Source: Arthrobacter sp. PsM3 (GTDB lineage Bacteria > Actinomycetota > Actinomycetes > Actinomycetales > Micrococcaceae). Taken from it: DNA of 60,237 nt. The position numbers and the translations under genes are program-made. Under the pieces are notes generated by a model. It saw only the letters and a list, made by a program, of their open reading frames with translations. It was not told the DNA's origin and ran no database searches. Within the stretch, counting starts at the first letter, position 1, and each line of letters opens with the position of its first letter. The DNA lies in the NCBI RefSeq assembly GCF_030433895.1, contig NZ_JARUXE010000030.1, positions 1 to 60,237 of the forward strand. The letters run 5' to 3'. Shown here piece after piece: positions 1-9,527 of the stretch.

Positions 1-170
1 AAAGCGTCCAGGCAATCATCGGCCAGGTCCCGCAACGGATCGATCCCCCGGAACGCATCAAAATAACGGTCCGCGCCGGTGCCGGTGAAGGCAGCAAGCG
101 CAGCAGCCGACGCCGCGACGGCCTCAAAAGCCGCCCCGCTCTCCGCACTCCATACTGTCCGGCTATCCAC
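1..170 (-). CDS. DUF222/HNH-endonuclease-type protein, N-terminal fragment
   Basis: The minus strand is open from a GTG at 170 to the window edge. The 56 residues begin V-D-S-R-T-V-W and continue with an Ala-rich helix and a segment ending D-P-L-R-D-L-A-D-D-C-L-D-A. This resembles the start of the DUF222 (13E12-type) proteins present in many copies in Arthrobacter genomes, which usually carry a C-terminal HNH nuclease domain outside this window. The start is uncertain: an in-frame stop lies four codons upstream, and the only purine-rich stretch (GGAGG) is about 19 bases away. The family call rests on a short low-complexity segment. Confidence 0.5.
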   Translation of the reverse strand, partial: MDSRTVWSAESGAAFEAVAASAAALAAFTGTGADRYFDAFRGIDPLRDLADDCLDA

Positions 171-340
171 ACTTTCAGATTAGAGGGAGCCTCCGACAAT
201 CTAGCGACATCGGCTCTGCGCGCCAGCCCGACACCGGAACAGATGAACAACCGGAGCCTGGCCAGCCCCTAAAAGACGGGGTGTCCGGGTCGGTGGGCAA
301 AGCGCCTTATCAGCGCCGGCCTCCGGAGTGGTTGCGGCGC

Positions 341-859
341 CTAGATCGTTCCCACGAGGGCCAGTGCGGCGGCAAAGCCCGCGGGCAGGCCCAGTGCGGC
401 CGTGTCCAGATCGACGAGGATGGTGCCCGGGGGCTCCACGAAGGCCTCAACCGAGGCGGGGTCCACCCGCAGTCCGATGCCGCGGGCCTTCAGCAGGGCT
501 TCCTTGCGCGCCCAGGCGGCTGTCCGCCACGGGGCTGCCCGGTCCGGAGCCAGCCCGGCGAGCAGCTGCCGCTCAGCGGGGGTAAGGGCGACGTCGTCAA
601 ACCCGGGGAACACGACACCGGAACTGTGCTCCAGGTCGATGCCGACTGTCGCACCGTTGTCCTGGGTCCCGAATCCCGGGGCACTTGGACCCAGGGCGCC
701 GGGACCCTGGGGGCCGCCGGCAGCCAGCAGAGCCCAACCGCGGCTTCGCGAAAGGCTCAGGCTCAGGCCGGCGGGGGCCCCGTCCAGCCGGTAGCCGGGC
801 CGCCCGTGGTCAAGCTCCGGCCCGGTCCCGCAGTCCGGGCACGAATAGTCGGCGGTCAA
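341..859 (-). CDS. 4'-phosphopantetheinyl transferase superfamily protein (start unresolved)
   Basis: Sfp/AcpT-type enzymes transfer the phosphopantetheine arm of CoA to a Ser of carrier proteins. The Mg-binding segment V-G-I-D-L-E and the signature W-A-R-K-E-A-L-L-K are both visible in the C-terminal half. The first canonical start in this frame is TTG at 859, giving 172 residues, which is short for the family. Homologous-looking sequence (D-F-L-A-G-R-T-A-L-R-G-F-A-A-E, the usual N-terminal motif) continues upstream without a stop to 1144, inside pheT, but contains no ATG, GTG or TTG. The gene therefore either uses a rare start codon or has lost its start. It follows pheT on the same strand and is probably co-transcribed with it. 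Confidence 0.75.
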   Translation of the reverse strand: MTADYSCPDCGTGPELDHGRPGYRLDGAPAGLSLSLSRSRGWALLAAGGPQGPGALGPSAPGFGTQDNGATVGIDLEHSSGVVFPGFDDVALTPAERQLLAGLAPDRAAPWRTAAWARKEALLKARGIGLRVDPASVEAFVEPPGTILVDLDTAALGLPAGFAAALALVGTI

Positions 860-1077
860 TTCACCGGGACGCCCGCCAAGGATCTCCGCAGCGAATCCGC
901 GCAGCGCGGTCCGGCCGGCCAGGAAGTCCCGCCGGGTGAGCGGATCCGTGATGCCCGCGGCACGCGCGCGCTCCGGAGCATCGAGGAAGGCCCCGCCGTC
1001 CGGTCCGATGTCGGCAAGACAAACGGACCGGACGGTGACTCCGGAAACGGTGAGGGTTCCTCTGTGCCCCTTAGGCT

Positions 1078-3621
1078 TTAGCGTTGGACTGCTCCGAAGC
1101 GCTCGTGGGCAACGGCCACGGCACTCTCGCGGGCCGCCGATGCCTCGTCGGCGGTCAGGGTGCGGTCATCTGCGCGGAAGCGCAGGCTGAAGGCCAACGA
1201 CTTCTTGCCCTCCTCGATGCCCTTGCCCGCGTACACGTCGAAGAGTGCGACGTCCTCAAGCAACGCCCCGGCGCCCTCGCGCAGGGCGGCAAGCACGTCT
1301 TCCGCCGGGACCTCCTGCGGGACCACCAGGGCCACGTCCTGGCTGGCCACCGGGTAGGTGGAGATGTGCCGGGCGACGATGACGTCCGCCGCGGCCTCGA
1401 AGAGGGCATCCGCGTTGAACTCCAGTGCCACGGACCGGGCCGGCATGTCGTGGGCGGCCAGGAGCTTCGGGTGAAGCTCGCCGGCATAGCCCAGGACTTC
1501 GCCGGTGCGGAGCGCCAGTTGCGCGGTCCGCCCGGGGTGGAAGGCCTGGTGCCGGCCCTGGCTGACCACAATTTCGACGCCCAGCACGTCACCGGCGATC
1601 CTGGCGATGTCCAGGGCGTCCGCCCAGTCCCACGCCCGGGGGGTGTGGCCGGCGGCGGCCGGAGAATCGTGCCCCGTCAGCACGGCGGCGAGGTACAGCG
1701 GCTGGTCCGGGACGCCGTCGTACAGGCCGTCCAGCACCTCATCGCTGGGCCTGATGCCCAGCGGCGGGATCGAGGCGGTGCCGAGGGTGTCGCCCGGCAG
1801 GAACACAAGCCCGGCCTCGAACAGGGCCAGGTCGCGGAAACCGCGCGAGTGGTTGCGCTTGGCGACGTCGATCAGGCCCGGCAGGATCGAAGTGCGCAGG
1901 TAACCCTGCTCCTCGCTGATCGGGTTGGCGAGCTTGAGGGCCCTGCGCGGCGACCCTTCCGTGGACACGCCGAACGTGTCGTTGGCGGCCTTCGAGACGA
2001 ACGGGTACGCCAGGACCTCGGTGAGGCCGGAAGCCGCGAGAGCCTGGACCAGGCGCCGGCGCTGCTGCTGGACGCGGGTGAGCCCGCGGCCCGGCGGCGC
2101 CACCGGCAGGGACGCCGGGATCTTGTCGTAGCCGACGAGCCGCGCGATCTCCTCGGTGAGGTCTTCCTTGGTTTCCAGGTCGTTGCGCCAGCTCGGGGCG
2201 GTCACCGTCCAGCCGCTCCCGGCGGGTGCGACGACGGCGCCGAGGTCCTCGAGGGAGGTGATGATCTGTTCCTCGGTGAAGTCGATGCCGATCCGTTCCG
2301 CGGCGAAGGCCGCGGGCAGCTCGACGGTCACGGCGTCCGGTGCGGTGCCGACGTCGGTCCCCGCCTCATCGGCGGTGCCCCCGGCGAGTTCGACCAGCAG
2401 GTCAACGACCCGCTGGGCGGCGATCCCGGCAACCTGCCAGTCGACGCCGCGTTCAAAGCGCTTGGAGGCCTCGGACGGCAGCTTGTGCCGGCGGCGGGAG
2501 CGTCCGATGGACACTTCGTCGAAGTGCGCCGCTTCAACGAGGACGCTTGTCGTGGTGTCGGACACCTCTGTGGCGGCGCCGCCCATCACGCCGGCGATGC
2601 CGATGGCACCGGAACCGTCGGTGATGAGGAGGTCCTCGACGTCGAGCGAGCGTTCCTTCTCATCGAGGGTCCTGAGTTTCTCGCCGGCGACGGCGCGGCG
2701 GACCACGATGTCGCCGGACAGCTTGTCCAGGTCGTAGCAGTGGGTGGGCTGGCCGAGTTCGAGCATCACGTAATTGGAGATGTCCACCGGCAGCGAGATC
2801 GAGCGGATCCCGGCGAGCCGGAGCCGGGAGGTCATCCACGGCGGCGGCGGCTTCGTGGCGTCGACCCCGCGGACGGTCCGGGCTACGAAGCGGTCGCAGC
2901 CCGGCTTGCCGTAGATCGGCGCGTCGTCGTTAAGCTTCACGCCGTAGCCCCCGGCCAGCGCTGCGGGTGCCTGCACCCTGGACGCCGGGTCGGTGAAGGA
3001 GGTTCCGGTCGCGTGCGCGTATTCGCGGGCCACCCCGCGGATGGAGAACGCATAGCCGCGGTCCGGGGTGACGTTGATTTCGGCGGCCTCGTCGTAGAGA
3101 TCCAGGAGCTCCATGGCGTCGGCGCCGATTTCCGGGTCCAGTCCGATCCGGGACAGCACCAGGATGCCGTCATGGTCCTCGCCGATGCCGAGCTCCCGCA
3201 CGGAGGCGATCATCCCGGCGGACAGGTGTCCGTAGGTTTTCCGCGCGGAAATGTGGAAGTCGCCGGGCAGCACGGCACCGGGAAGGGTGACCACCACCTT
3301 GTCGCCTTCCACGAAGTTGTGGGCGCCGCAGATGATGCCCTGGACGCCGGAGGGGTCGATGCCCTCGCCGGTGAGGCTCTGCTGCTGGCCCTCGGGGACG
3401 ACCCGGACCTGGCACCAGTTGATGGTCTTGCCGTTGGTCTGGGGTTCCTTGACGATGCTCAGGACCTGGCCCACCACGATGGGGCCGTGGAGGGCGTCCG
3501 TCGGCCGGTGGACTGCTTCTTCTTCAAAACCGACCTTGACCAGGTCGGCCATAACGTCTTCGGCCGTGGCTCCGGCCGGTACCTGCGCGAATTCTCGCAG
3601 CCAGGAAAGTGGGATACGCAC
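1078..3621 (-). CDS. pheT: phenylalanine--tRNA ligase subunit beta
   Basis: This is the beta subunit of the cytoplasmic alpha2-beta2 enzyme that charges tRNA-Phe. The 847 residues match the usual bacterial length. Domains in order are an EMAP/OB-fold tRNA-binding domain (about 44-160), the B3/B4 editing region, B5 (about 420-495), the catalytic-like core, and a C-terminal FDX-ACB anticodon-binding domain (about 750-846). I chose GTG at 3621 because the protein then begins V-R-I-P-L-S-W-L-R-E-F, the family's normal start; the longer open frame upstream overlaps pheS. Only two bases separate the pheS stop from this start, so the two genes are one operon with coupled translation. Confidence 0.97.
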   Translation of the reverse strand: MRIPLSWLREFAQVPAGATAEDVMADLVKVGFEEEAVHRPTDALHGPIVVGQVLSIVKEPQTNGKTINWCQVRVVPEGQQQSLTGEGIDPSGVQGIICGAHNFVEGDKVVVTLPGAVLPGDFHISARKTYGHLSAGMIASVRELGIGEDHDGILVLSRIGLDPEIGADAMELLDLYDEAAEINVTPDRGYAFSIRGVAREYAHATGTSFTDPASRVQAPAALAGGYGVKLNDDAPIYGKPGCDRFVARTVRGVDATKPPPPWMTSRLRLAGIRSISLPVDISNYVMLELGQPTHCYDLDKLSGDIVVRRAVAGEKLRTLDEKERSLDVEDLLITDGSGAIGIAGVMGGAATEVSDTTTSVLVEAAHFDEVSIGRSRRRHKLPSEASKRFERGVDWQVAGIAAQRVVDLLVELAGGTADEAGTDVGTAPDAVTVELPAAFAAERIGIDFTEEQIITSLEDLGAVVAPAGSGWTVTAPSWRNDLETKEDLTEEIARLVGYDKIPASLPVAPPGRGLTRVQQQRRRLVQALAASGLTEVLAYPFVSKAANDTFGVSTEGSPRRALKLANPISEEQGYLRTSILPGLIDVAKRNHSRGFRDLALFEAGLVFLPGDTLGTASIPPLGIRPSDEVLDGLYDGVPDQPLYLAAVLTGHDSPAAAGHTPRAWDWADALDIARIAGDVLGVEIVVSQGRHQAFHPGRTAQLALRTGEVLGYAGELHPKLLAAHDMPARSVALEFNADALFEAAADVIVARHISTYPVASQDVALVVPQEVPAEDVLAALREGAGALLEDVALFDVYAGKGIEEGKKSLAFSLRFRADDRTLTADEASAARESAVAVAHERFGAVQR

Positions 3622-3623
3622 GG

Positions 3624-4685
<1,062 letters not shown>

Positions 4686-4932
4686 CTACTGTTCTTAGCT
4701 ACGAGTCGGTTTATGCCAACGGGCATCGGACATTCAGGTGCGGTACCGGTGCGTTGGCAAAGGGCAGGGCTCGCCAAAAACGCTCCGGCGGGCACTCCCC
4801 TTCAGTCTAGTTGAAGGCACTCCGGTGCCAGAACGCGACGGCGCTGCGCCGGCTCCGCGGGGCGGCGTCTGCCGCGGCTCCGCGGGGCGGGGCCTCCCGC
4901 CCGGTTTCGTTTCCCGCAGCCCGGCGCCCGGC

Positions 4933-4938
4933 TAGCAT
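4933..4938 (+). promoter_or_regulatory. -10 element TAGCAT, leaderless start of the HExxH protein gene
   Basis: TAGCAT is followed by six bases and then ATG at 4945. The expected transcription start coincides with the start codon, and no ribosome binding site is present. Confidence 0.55.
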
Positions 4939-4944
4939 GGCGGT

Positions 4945-5508
4945 ATGACGCCGGGACAACGGCTGCGGCAGCTGGCCAATGTACTGAATGCAACAACTCC
5001 GCTGGGTTTGTTGCTGGCCGGCTGTGCGCGCACGCACGTCCTTCGGGGACCCCGGGGGCTGCTGATTGCCACCGGGTACAGCTGGCGGCTGCCCTTTGCC
5101 GGCGCGTTCACGGTCGGCAATGTGGTGCTGATCCGTGCCGGACCGGAGGAAGCCCTGGCCAACCCCGCGCTGCTGGGGCACGAGGAGCGCCACAGCAGCC
5201 AGTACGCCTGGTGCCTGGGCCTGCCTTTCCTGCCGTTGTATTTCCTCGCCGCAGGCTGGTCCCTGGTCCGGACCGGCAACGTCGGCTCCGGCAATGTCTT
5301 CGAACGGCACGCCGGGCTGCAGGCGGGTGGCTACCCGGCGCGGAACACCGGCTCCAGCCGGCTGATTTCAACAGCAAATCTACCCGGCAGATCCACCCAG
5401 CGGATTTCAACAGCAAATCTACCCGGCAGATCCACCCAGCAGATTTCCACAGCAGATCCAGCCACCAGCAGGACGGGCCCGGCGGCCCCCGAGCGGAACG
5501 AGGCATGA
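4945..5508 (+). CDS. putative HExxH metallopeptidase-like protein with C-terminal tandem repeat
   Basis: I do not recognise a named family. The 187 residues contain G-H-E-E-R-H-S-S-Q-Y-A at about 73-83, an HExxH zinc-peptidase-like motif preceded by a short Ala/Leu helix, and then a hydrophobic stretch (G-L-P-F-L-P-L-Y-F-L-A-A-G-W) that could be a membrane segment. A glutamate in F-E-R-H-A-G-L-Q-A-G-G-Y could be a third ligand, as in other small HExxH proteins; that is inference. From residue 141 the protein has two exact 13-residue units (I-S-T-A-N-L-P-G-R-S-T-Q-R/Q) plus a partial third. The stop lies one base before the SIMPL gene start, so the two are probably co-transcribed. Confidence 0.7.
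   Translation: MTPGQRLRQLANVLNATTPLGLLLAGCARTHVLRGPRGLLIATGYSWRLPFAGAFTVGNVVLIRAGPEEALANPALLGHEERHSSQYAWCLGLPFLPLYFLAAGWSLVRTGNVGSGNVFERHAGLQAGGYPARNTGSSRLISTANLPGRSTQRISTANLPGRSTQQISTADPATSRTGPAAPERNEA
5365..5457 (+). repeat. in-frame 39-bp tandem repeat, about 2.4 copies
   Basis: Units at 5365-5403 and 5404-5442 are nearly identical, and a degenerate partial copy follows to about 5457. The 39-base period keeps the reading frame of the host gene. The AT-richer composition differs from the flanking sequence. There are no spacers, so it is not a CRISPR array. Confidence 0.85.
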
Positions 5509-5509
5509 C

Positions 5510-6148
5510 ATGACCGACAGCCCCAGGACAATCTCAGTCAGCGGATCCGGCAGCGCGGAAGGCGCACCGGACCTGCTGACCCTCTCGATCGGCGTCGAGT
5601 GCCGCCGGGAGGACGTCGGCGCGGCCTACGGCGAGGCGGGCCGTGTCTCCGCAGCCATCACGGCGGTGCTTCGCGGATACGGCGTGGCGGACCCGGACAT
5701 CACGACCTCCGGGCTCAACGTCCGTGCCGAGGTGAACTGGCAGGAGGGCCGGGGCCAGGTCGTCTCGGGCTACCTGGCGTCGAGCATGCTGAGCGTCCGG
5801 CTCAGGGAGATCAGAAAATCCTCGGAGGTCATCGCCGCCGCGGTCGCGGCCGGCGGCAACGATGTCCGGCTCAACGGGCTGGAGCTCGGCTTCGCTGATC
5901 CCGCCCCCGTCACCGCGCGCGCCCGCGAAGCCGCCTGGCAGGACGCCCTCACCGCGGCCGGGCAGTTCGCCTCGCTCGCCGGCGGCTCCCTCGGCAAGGT
6001 GGTATCGCTCGCCCAGCTGTCCGGCCAGCCGGCACCGATCCCGGTGGCCAGGATGCAGCGCGCCGTCGCTGTGGAGTCGCTCACTGTGGAAGCCGGCGAA
6101 TCGAGCGTCAGCGCCGCAGTCAACGTCGTCTGGGAACTGCTCGGCTGA
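5510..6148 (+). CDS. SIMPL domain-containing protein (DUF541)
   Basis: The 212 residues match the SIMPL/DUF541 fold. They open with I-S-V-S-G-S-G-S-A-E-G-A-P-D, typical of the family, followed by an alternating strand/helix pattern and the segment S-G-Y-L-A-S-S-M-L-S-V-R-L-R-E. The family is broadly distributed, and its bacterial members are poorly characterised, often linked to the envelope or oxidative stress. No signal peptide is visible, so this copy looks cytoplasmic. It starts one base after the stop of the upstream gene and appears to be the second gene of a two-gene operon. Confidence 0.88.
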   Translation: MTDSPRTISVSGSGSAEGAPDLLTLSIGVECRREDVGAAYGEAGRVSAAITAVLRGYGVADPDITTSGLNVRAEVNWQEGRGQVVSGYLASSMLSVRLREIRKSSEVIAAAVAAGGNDVRLNGLELGFADPAPVTARAREAAWQDALTAAGQFASLAGGSLGKVVSLAQLSGQPAPIPVARMQRAVAVESLTVEAGESSVSAAVNVVWELLG

Positions 6149-6164
6149 GCCGGCCCGGCGCCCG

Positions 6165-6806
6165 CTAGTGTGTGGCGCCGGCGGAGATCGTCAGATCCGC
6201 CGTCGTCGCCAGGGTGCTGCGGACGACGACGGCGAGCGCTTCCGTCAGCTGTTCCAGCGGCAGGGACGGATCGGTGCTCCCCGGGGGCAGCTGCTTCGGC
6301 TCGAAAGGAACGTGGACAAAGCCTCCCCGGACGCCGGGCCGCAGCCGCAGGGCGTGCATCAGCCCGTAGAAGAGGTGGTTGCAGACGTAGGTGCCGGCGG
6401 CCTGGGATACCTCGGCGGGGATCCCCGCAGCCAGGAGGGCAGCGAGCGCTGCCTTCACCGGCAGGGTGCTGAAGTAGGCCGCCGGGCCGCCGGTGACCAC
6501 GGGCTGGTCCACGGGTGCGTTGCCGGCGTTGTCCGGGATCCGCGCGTCGTCGCAGTTGATCGCGACCCGTTCCAGCGAGATCCGGGACCTGCCGCCGGCC
6601 TGGCCCGCGGAGACCACCACCTCCGGGTGGTAACGCTCCAGCGCCGCTTCGAGCAGGCGGAGCGCCTCGCCAAAGACACAGGGCAGCTCCACAGCCTCCG
6701 CCTCGAGTCCCTCGGACCGGAGCAGGGCCGCGGCCGCACGCGCGGCGGCCCACGAAGGGTTGGTGCTTTCGCCGCCGAAAGGCTCGAACCCTGTCAGGAG
6801 AATCAT
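6165..6806 (-). CDS. pcp: pyroglutamyl-peptidase I
   Basis: This cytoplasmic C15 cysteine peptidase removes N-terminal pyroglutamate from peptides. The catalytic triad can be assigned: Glu79 in S-L-E-R-V-A-I-N, Cys142 in G-T-Y-V-C-N-H-L-F-Y-G, and His165 in G-G-F-V-H-V-P-F. The N-terminal L-L-T-G-F-E-P-F-G-G is the family signature. The 213 residues are the normal length. It is convergent with the SIMPL gene, 16 bases away, and divergent from the Rv2578c-type gene. Confidence 0.95.
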   Translation of the reverse strand: MILLTGFEPFGGESTNPSWAAARAAAALLRSEGLEAEAVELPCVFGEALRLLEAALERYHPEVVVSAGQAGGRSRISLERVAINCDDARIPDNAGNAPVDQPVVTGGPAAYFSTLPVKAALAALLAAGIPAEVSQAAGTYVCNHLFYGLMHALRLRPGVRGGFVHVPFEPKQLPPGSTDPSLPLEQLTEALAVVVRSTLATTADLTISAGATH

Positions 6807-6812
6807 CGCCCC

Positions 6813-6818
6813 AGCCTA
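6813..6818 (-). promoter_or_regulatory. -10 element TAGGCT, leaderless start of pcp
   Basis: TAGGCT, six bases, then the pcp ATG at 6806. The C/G-rich spacer GGGGCG is too close to the start to be a normal ribosome binding site. Confidence 0.55.
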
Positions 6819-6870
6819 GCAAGGCGGCCGGACTGCAGGCCTGGGCCGTGTCAGGATGCGGACCTGGTCC

Positions 6871-6899
6871 TTGACTTAAACTCGAACATACATTCGAAT
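6871..6899 (+). promoter_or_regulatory. SOS promoter of the Rv2578c-type gene with LexA box 6882-6897
   Basis: TTGACT (6871-6876) and TCGAAT (6894-6899) are separated by 17 bases, and ATG 6906 lies six bases beyond the -10. The LexA box TCGAACATACATTCGA spans 6882-6897, covering the spacer and part of the -10. Bound LexA would block RNA polymerase directly. Confidence 0.8.
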
Positions 6900-6905
6900 A
6901 GAGCG

Positions 6906-8090
6906 ATGAGATGGGACGCACAAGCACTCGAACCGGCGCCCGGAGACAATGCCCGCATAGCTGCCGCAGCTGGCGGCACAGGCCCCGGAGCAGGGAACGG
7001 AGGCACCGGGAACCCGGCCGTCACGTCCACCGACCCGTTGCTGCCCCTGATCGGGCTGGTGCGGTCCGTGACCACCCCCGAGTTTGCCGGGGTCACTTTC
7101 CATGAGGTCACCGCCAAATCGGTGCTCAACAAAGTGGCCGCCGGTTCGCGGATGCCGTTCGAATGGACCATCAACCCCTACCGCGGCTGCAGCCACGCCT
7201 GCGTCTACTGCTTCGCCCGGAAGAGCCATACCTATCTCGACTTCGACGCCGGGCTGGACTTCGACAGCCAGGTGGTGGTGAAAATCAACGCCGCGGAGGT
7301 CCTGCGCCGGGAACTGGCCAAGCCCTCGTGGGGGCGGCAGCACGTTGCCCTGGGCACCAACACAGATCCCTACCAGCGGGCCGAGGGCCGCTACCAGCTG
7401 ATGCCGGGCATCATCGGGGCGCTGGCAGATTCCGGCACTCCCCTGTCGATCCTGACCAAGGGCACCCTGCTGGCCCGGGACATCCCGCTGCTGAAGCACG
7501 CCGCAGCCCAGGTTCCCGTCGGCGTCGGCATCTCGCTGGCGATGACTGACGAGCGTCTCTCCGAAGCGGTGGAGCCCGGCACACCCGGTCCCCGGGCACG
7601 CCTGAAGCTAATTACCCGGCTCCGGGAGGCCGGGCTGCCCTGCGGGGTGATGGCCATGCCCATCCTGCCGTGGCTTTCCGACAGCGACGAAGCCCTGGAT
7701 TCCCTGTTCGGTTCCCTTGCCGCGGCGGGGGCCACCGGCGTGACCGCAGGGGCCCTCTACCTCAAGCCCGGAACCCGGGAATGGTTCATGCAGTGGATTG
7801 CCAAGGAACATCCGCAGCTGGCCGGGAAGTACCGGCGGCTCTACGGCACCGGCTCCTACGCGTCCAAGGAATACCGCGACTGGTTGTCCGGGCGCATCCG
7901 GTACTTCAAGGCCCGGCACGGGTTCTCCGGCTCCCAGGGCTTCAGCCACCGTGACCTTGGCGACGATCCCGGCAGCGGTGATCCACGGGACGAGGAAGCG
8001 CAGTACCCGGCCGGCAGCATCCCCGAGGCGTCAGCCTTCCCCGGCGGCCAGCGGGATCCGGCCGCGGCCGCGCAGCCCACGCTGTTCTAG
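6906..8090 (+). CDS. Rv2578c-family radical SAM protein
   Basis: The 394 residues carry the radical SAM cluster motif C95-x3-C99-x2-C102 in R-G-C-S-H-A-C-V-Y-C-F-A-R, then the Rv2578c/spore-lyase-like core with G-T-N-T-D-P-Y-Q and the C-terminal Y-A-S-K-E-Y-R-D-W-L. M-R-W-D at the N-terminus matches the usual start of this actinobacterial family, so I chose ATG 6906 over the much longer open frame. The enzyme's substrate is unknown; the resemblance to spore photoproduct lyase suggests nucleic-acid chemistry (inference). Its promoter carries a strong LexA box. The Mycobacterium tuberculosis homologue is, as I recall, also DNA-damage inducible. Confidence 0.92.
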   Translation: MRWDAQALEPAPGDNARIAAAAGGTGPGAGNGGTGNPAVTSTDPLLPLIGLVRSVTTPEFAGVTFHEVTAKSVLNKVAAGSRMPFEWTINPYRGCSHACVYCFARKSHTYLDFDAGLDFDSQVVVKINAAEVLRRELAKPSWGRQHVALGTNTDPYQRAEGRYQLMPGIIGALADSGTPLSILTKGTLLARDIPLLKHAAAQVPVGVGISLAMTDERLSEAVEPGTPGPRARLKLITRLREAGLPCGVMAMPILPWLSDSDEALDSLFGSLAAAGATGVTAGALYLKPGTREWFMQWIAKEHPQLAGKYRRLYGTGSYASKEYRDWLSGRIRYFKARHGFSGSQGFSHRDLGDDPGSGDPRDEEAQYPAGSIPEASAFPGGQRDPAAAAQPTLF

Positions 8091-8153
8091 AGGGGCACCT
8101 TTTCAAGAGAGCCACCTGTTCCAGAGAGCCACCTGTTCCAGAGGGCCACATGG

Positions 8154-9527
8154 CTAAAGGGCCTTGACGGCGCCCAGGACGCGGGTGAGTGATTCCTTGG
8201 CGTCGCCAAACAGGAGGGTGGTCTTCGGATCGAACAGCAGCTCGTTCTCGATCCCGGCGAATCCCGGCCGCATGGAGCGCTTTAGGAACACCACCTGACC
8301 GGCCAGGGCCACTTCCAGGATTGGCATTCCGTAGATCGGCGCACCGGGTGTGGACTTGGCGGCAGGATTGACCACATCATTGGCGCCCACAATGAGGGCT
8401 ATGTCCGTGTTCGGGAACTCCGGGTTGGCTTCCTCGAGCTCCTTCAGCGACTCATACGGTACGTTCGCCTCCGCGAGCAGCACGTTCATGTGGCCAGGCA
8501 TCCGCCCGGCCACCGGGTGGATGGCGAAGACCACCTCGACGCCGCGGGCCGCCAGCGCAAGGGCGAGCTCGGCGATCGTGTGCTGTCCCTGGGCCACGGC
8601 CAGCCCGTATCCGGGGACAATCACCACCCGCTGCGCGTAGCCCAGCTGGACTGCGACGTCCTCGGCCGAGGAAGACCGCACCGGCCGGTCGCTCTGCACC
8701 GTTGATCCCGCCGTCGAGCCTCCCCGGAAGGCGCCGAACATGATGCCCGTTACGCCGCGGCCCATGGCAGAGGCCATCACCTTGGTCAGGATGGCGCCGC
8801 TGGCGCCGACCAGCGTGCCGGCAACCAGCAGGAGCACGTTGCCCAGCACAATGCCGGAGGCGGCGACCGCGAGGCCGGTGAAGGCGTTGAGCAATGAGAT
8901 CACGATCGGCACGTCGGCCCCGCCGACGGGAAGCACCAGCAGCAGGCCTGCCACCAGGCCCAGCGCCAGCAGTGCCACAGCCCAGCCTCCTGAACCGGTC
9001 ACGACGACGAGGCCGCCGGCGGCGGCCGCCCCCAGCACCACGACGCCCATCACCGCCGGCATCCCGGGGAACAGCAGGGGGCGGGTGCTGATCAGCTCCT
9101 GGAGCTTGCCCACCGTCACGGCCGAGCCCGCAAAGGACACGGCGCCGACCAGCATCGTAAAGACCACGGCGAGCCGCACCCAGGGGTCCTCGCTGTGGCC
9201 GAGTTCCAGCACGGCGACCAGCGCGGCGGCCCCGCCTCCCACCCCGTTGAACAGGGCCACCAATTGCGGCATCTGGGTCATCTGCACCCGCCGGGCCACC
9301 GGGACAGCCACCGCGGAGCCGACGGCGATCGCGGCGAGGATCAGCGGGATGTTCTCCAGCTTCGCGGAAAGGAATACCGTGACCACGGCCACGAGGGCGC
9401 CCGACGCCCCGATGGCATTGCCGCGCCGGGCGGTCCGGGGAGAGCTCAGGCCCTTCAGTGCGAGGATGAAGCAGACCGCGGCCACGAGGTAGGACAGGGA
9501 GGTCCATCCGGGGCCGAGGACACTCAT
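8154..9527 (-). CDS. pntB: NAD(P) transhydrogenase subunit beta
   Basis: This membrane subunit of the proton-translocating transhydrogenase couples hydride transfer between NADH and NADP+ to proton flow. The N-terminal ~270 residues hold about nine hydrophobic helices (domain II). The C-terminal domain III binds NADP(H) through G-Y-G-L-A-V-A-Q and the later segment V-G-A-N-D-V-V-N-P-A-A. The 457 residues are full length. It overlaps the pntAb gene by four bases (ATGA) and is the last gene of a three-gene operon. Confidence 0.96.
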   Translation of the reverse strand: MSVLGPGWTSLSYLVAAVCFILALKGLSSPRTARRGNAIGASGALVAVVTVFLSAKLENIPLILAAIAVGSAVAVPVARRVQMTQMPQLVALFNGVGGGAAALVAVLELGHSEDPWVRLAVVFTMLVGAVSFAGSAVTVGKLQELISTRPLLFPGMPAVMGVVVLGAAAAGGLVVVTGSGGWAVALLALGLVAGLLLVLPVGGADVPIVISLLNAFTGLAVAASGIVLGNVLLLVAGTLVGASGAILTKVMASAMGRGVTGIMFGAFRGGSTAGSTVQSDRPVRSSSAEDVAVQLGYAQRVVIVPGYGLAVAQGQHTIAELALALAARGVEVVFAIHPVAGRMPGHMNVLLAEANVPYESLKELEEANPEFPNTDIALIVGANDVVNPAAKSTPGAPIYGMPILEVALAGQVVFLKRSMRPGFAGIENELLFDPKTTLLFGDAKESLTRVLGAVKAL

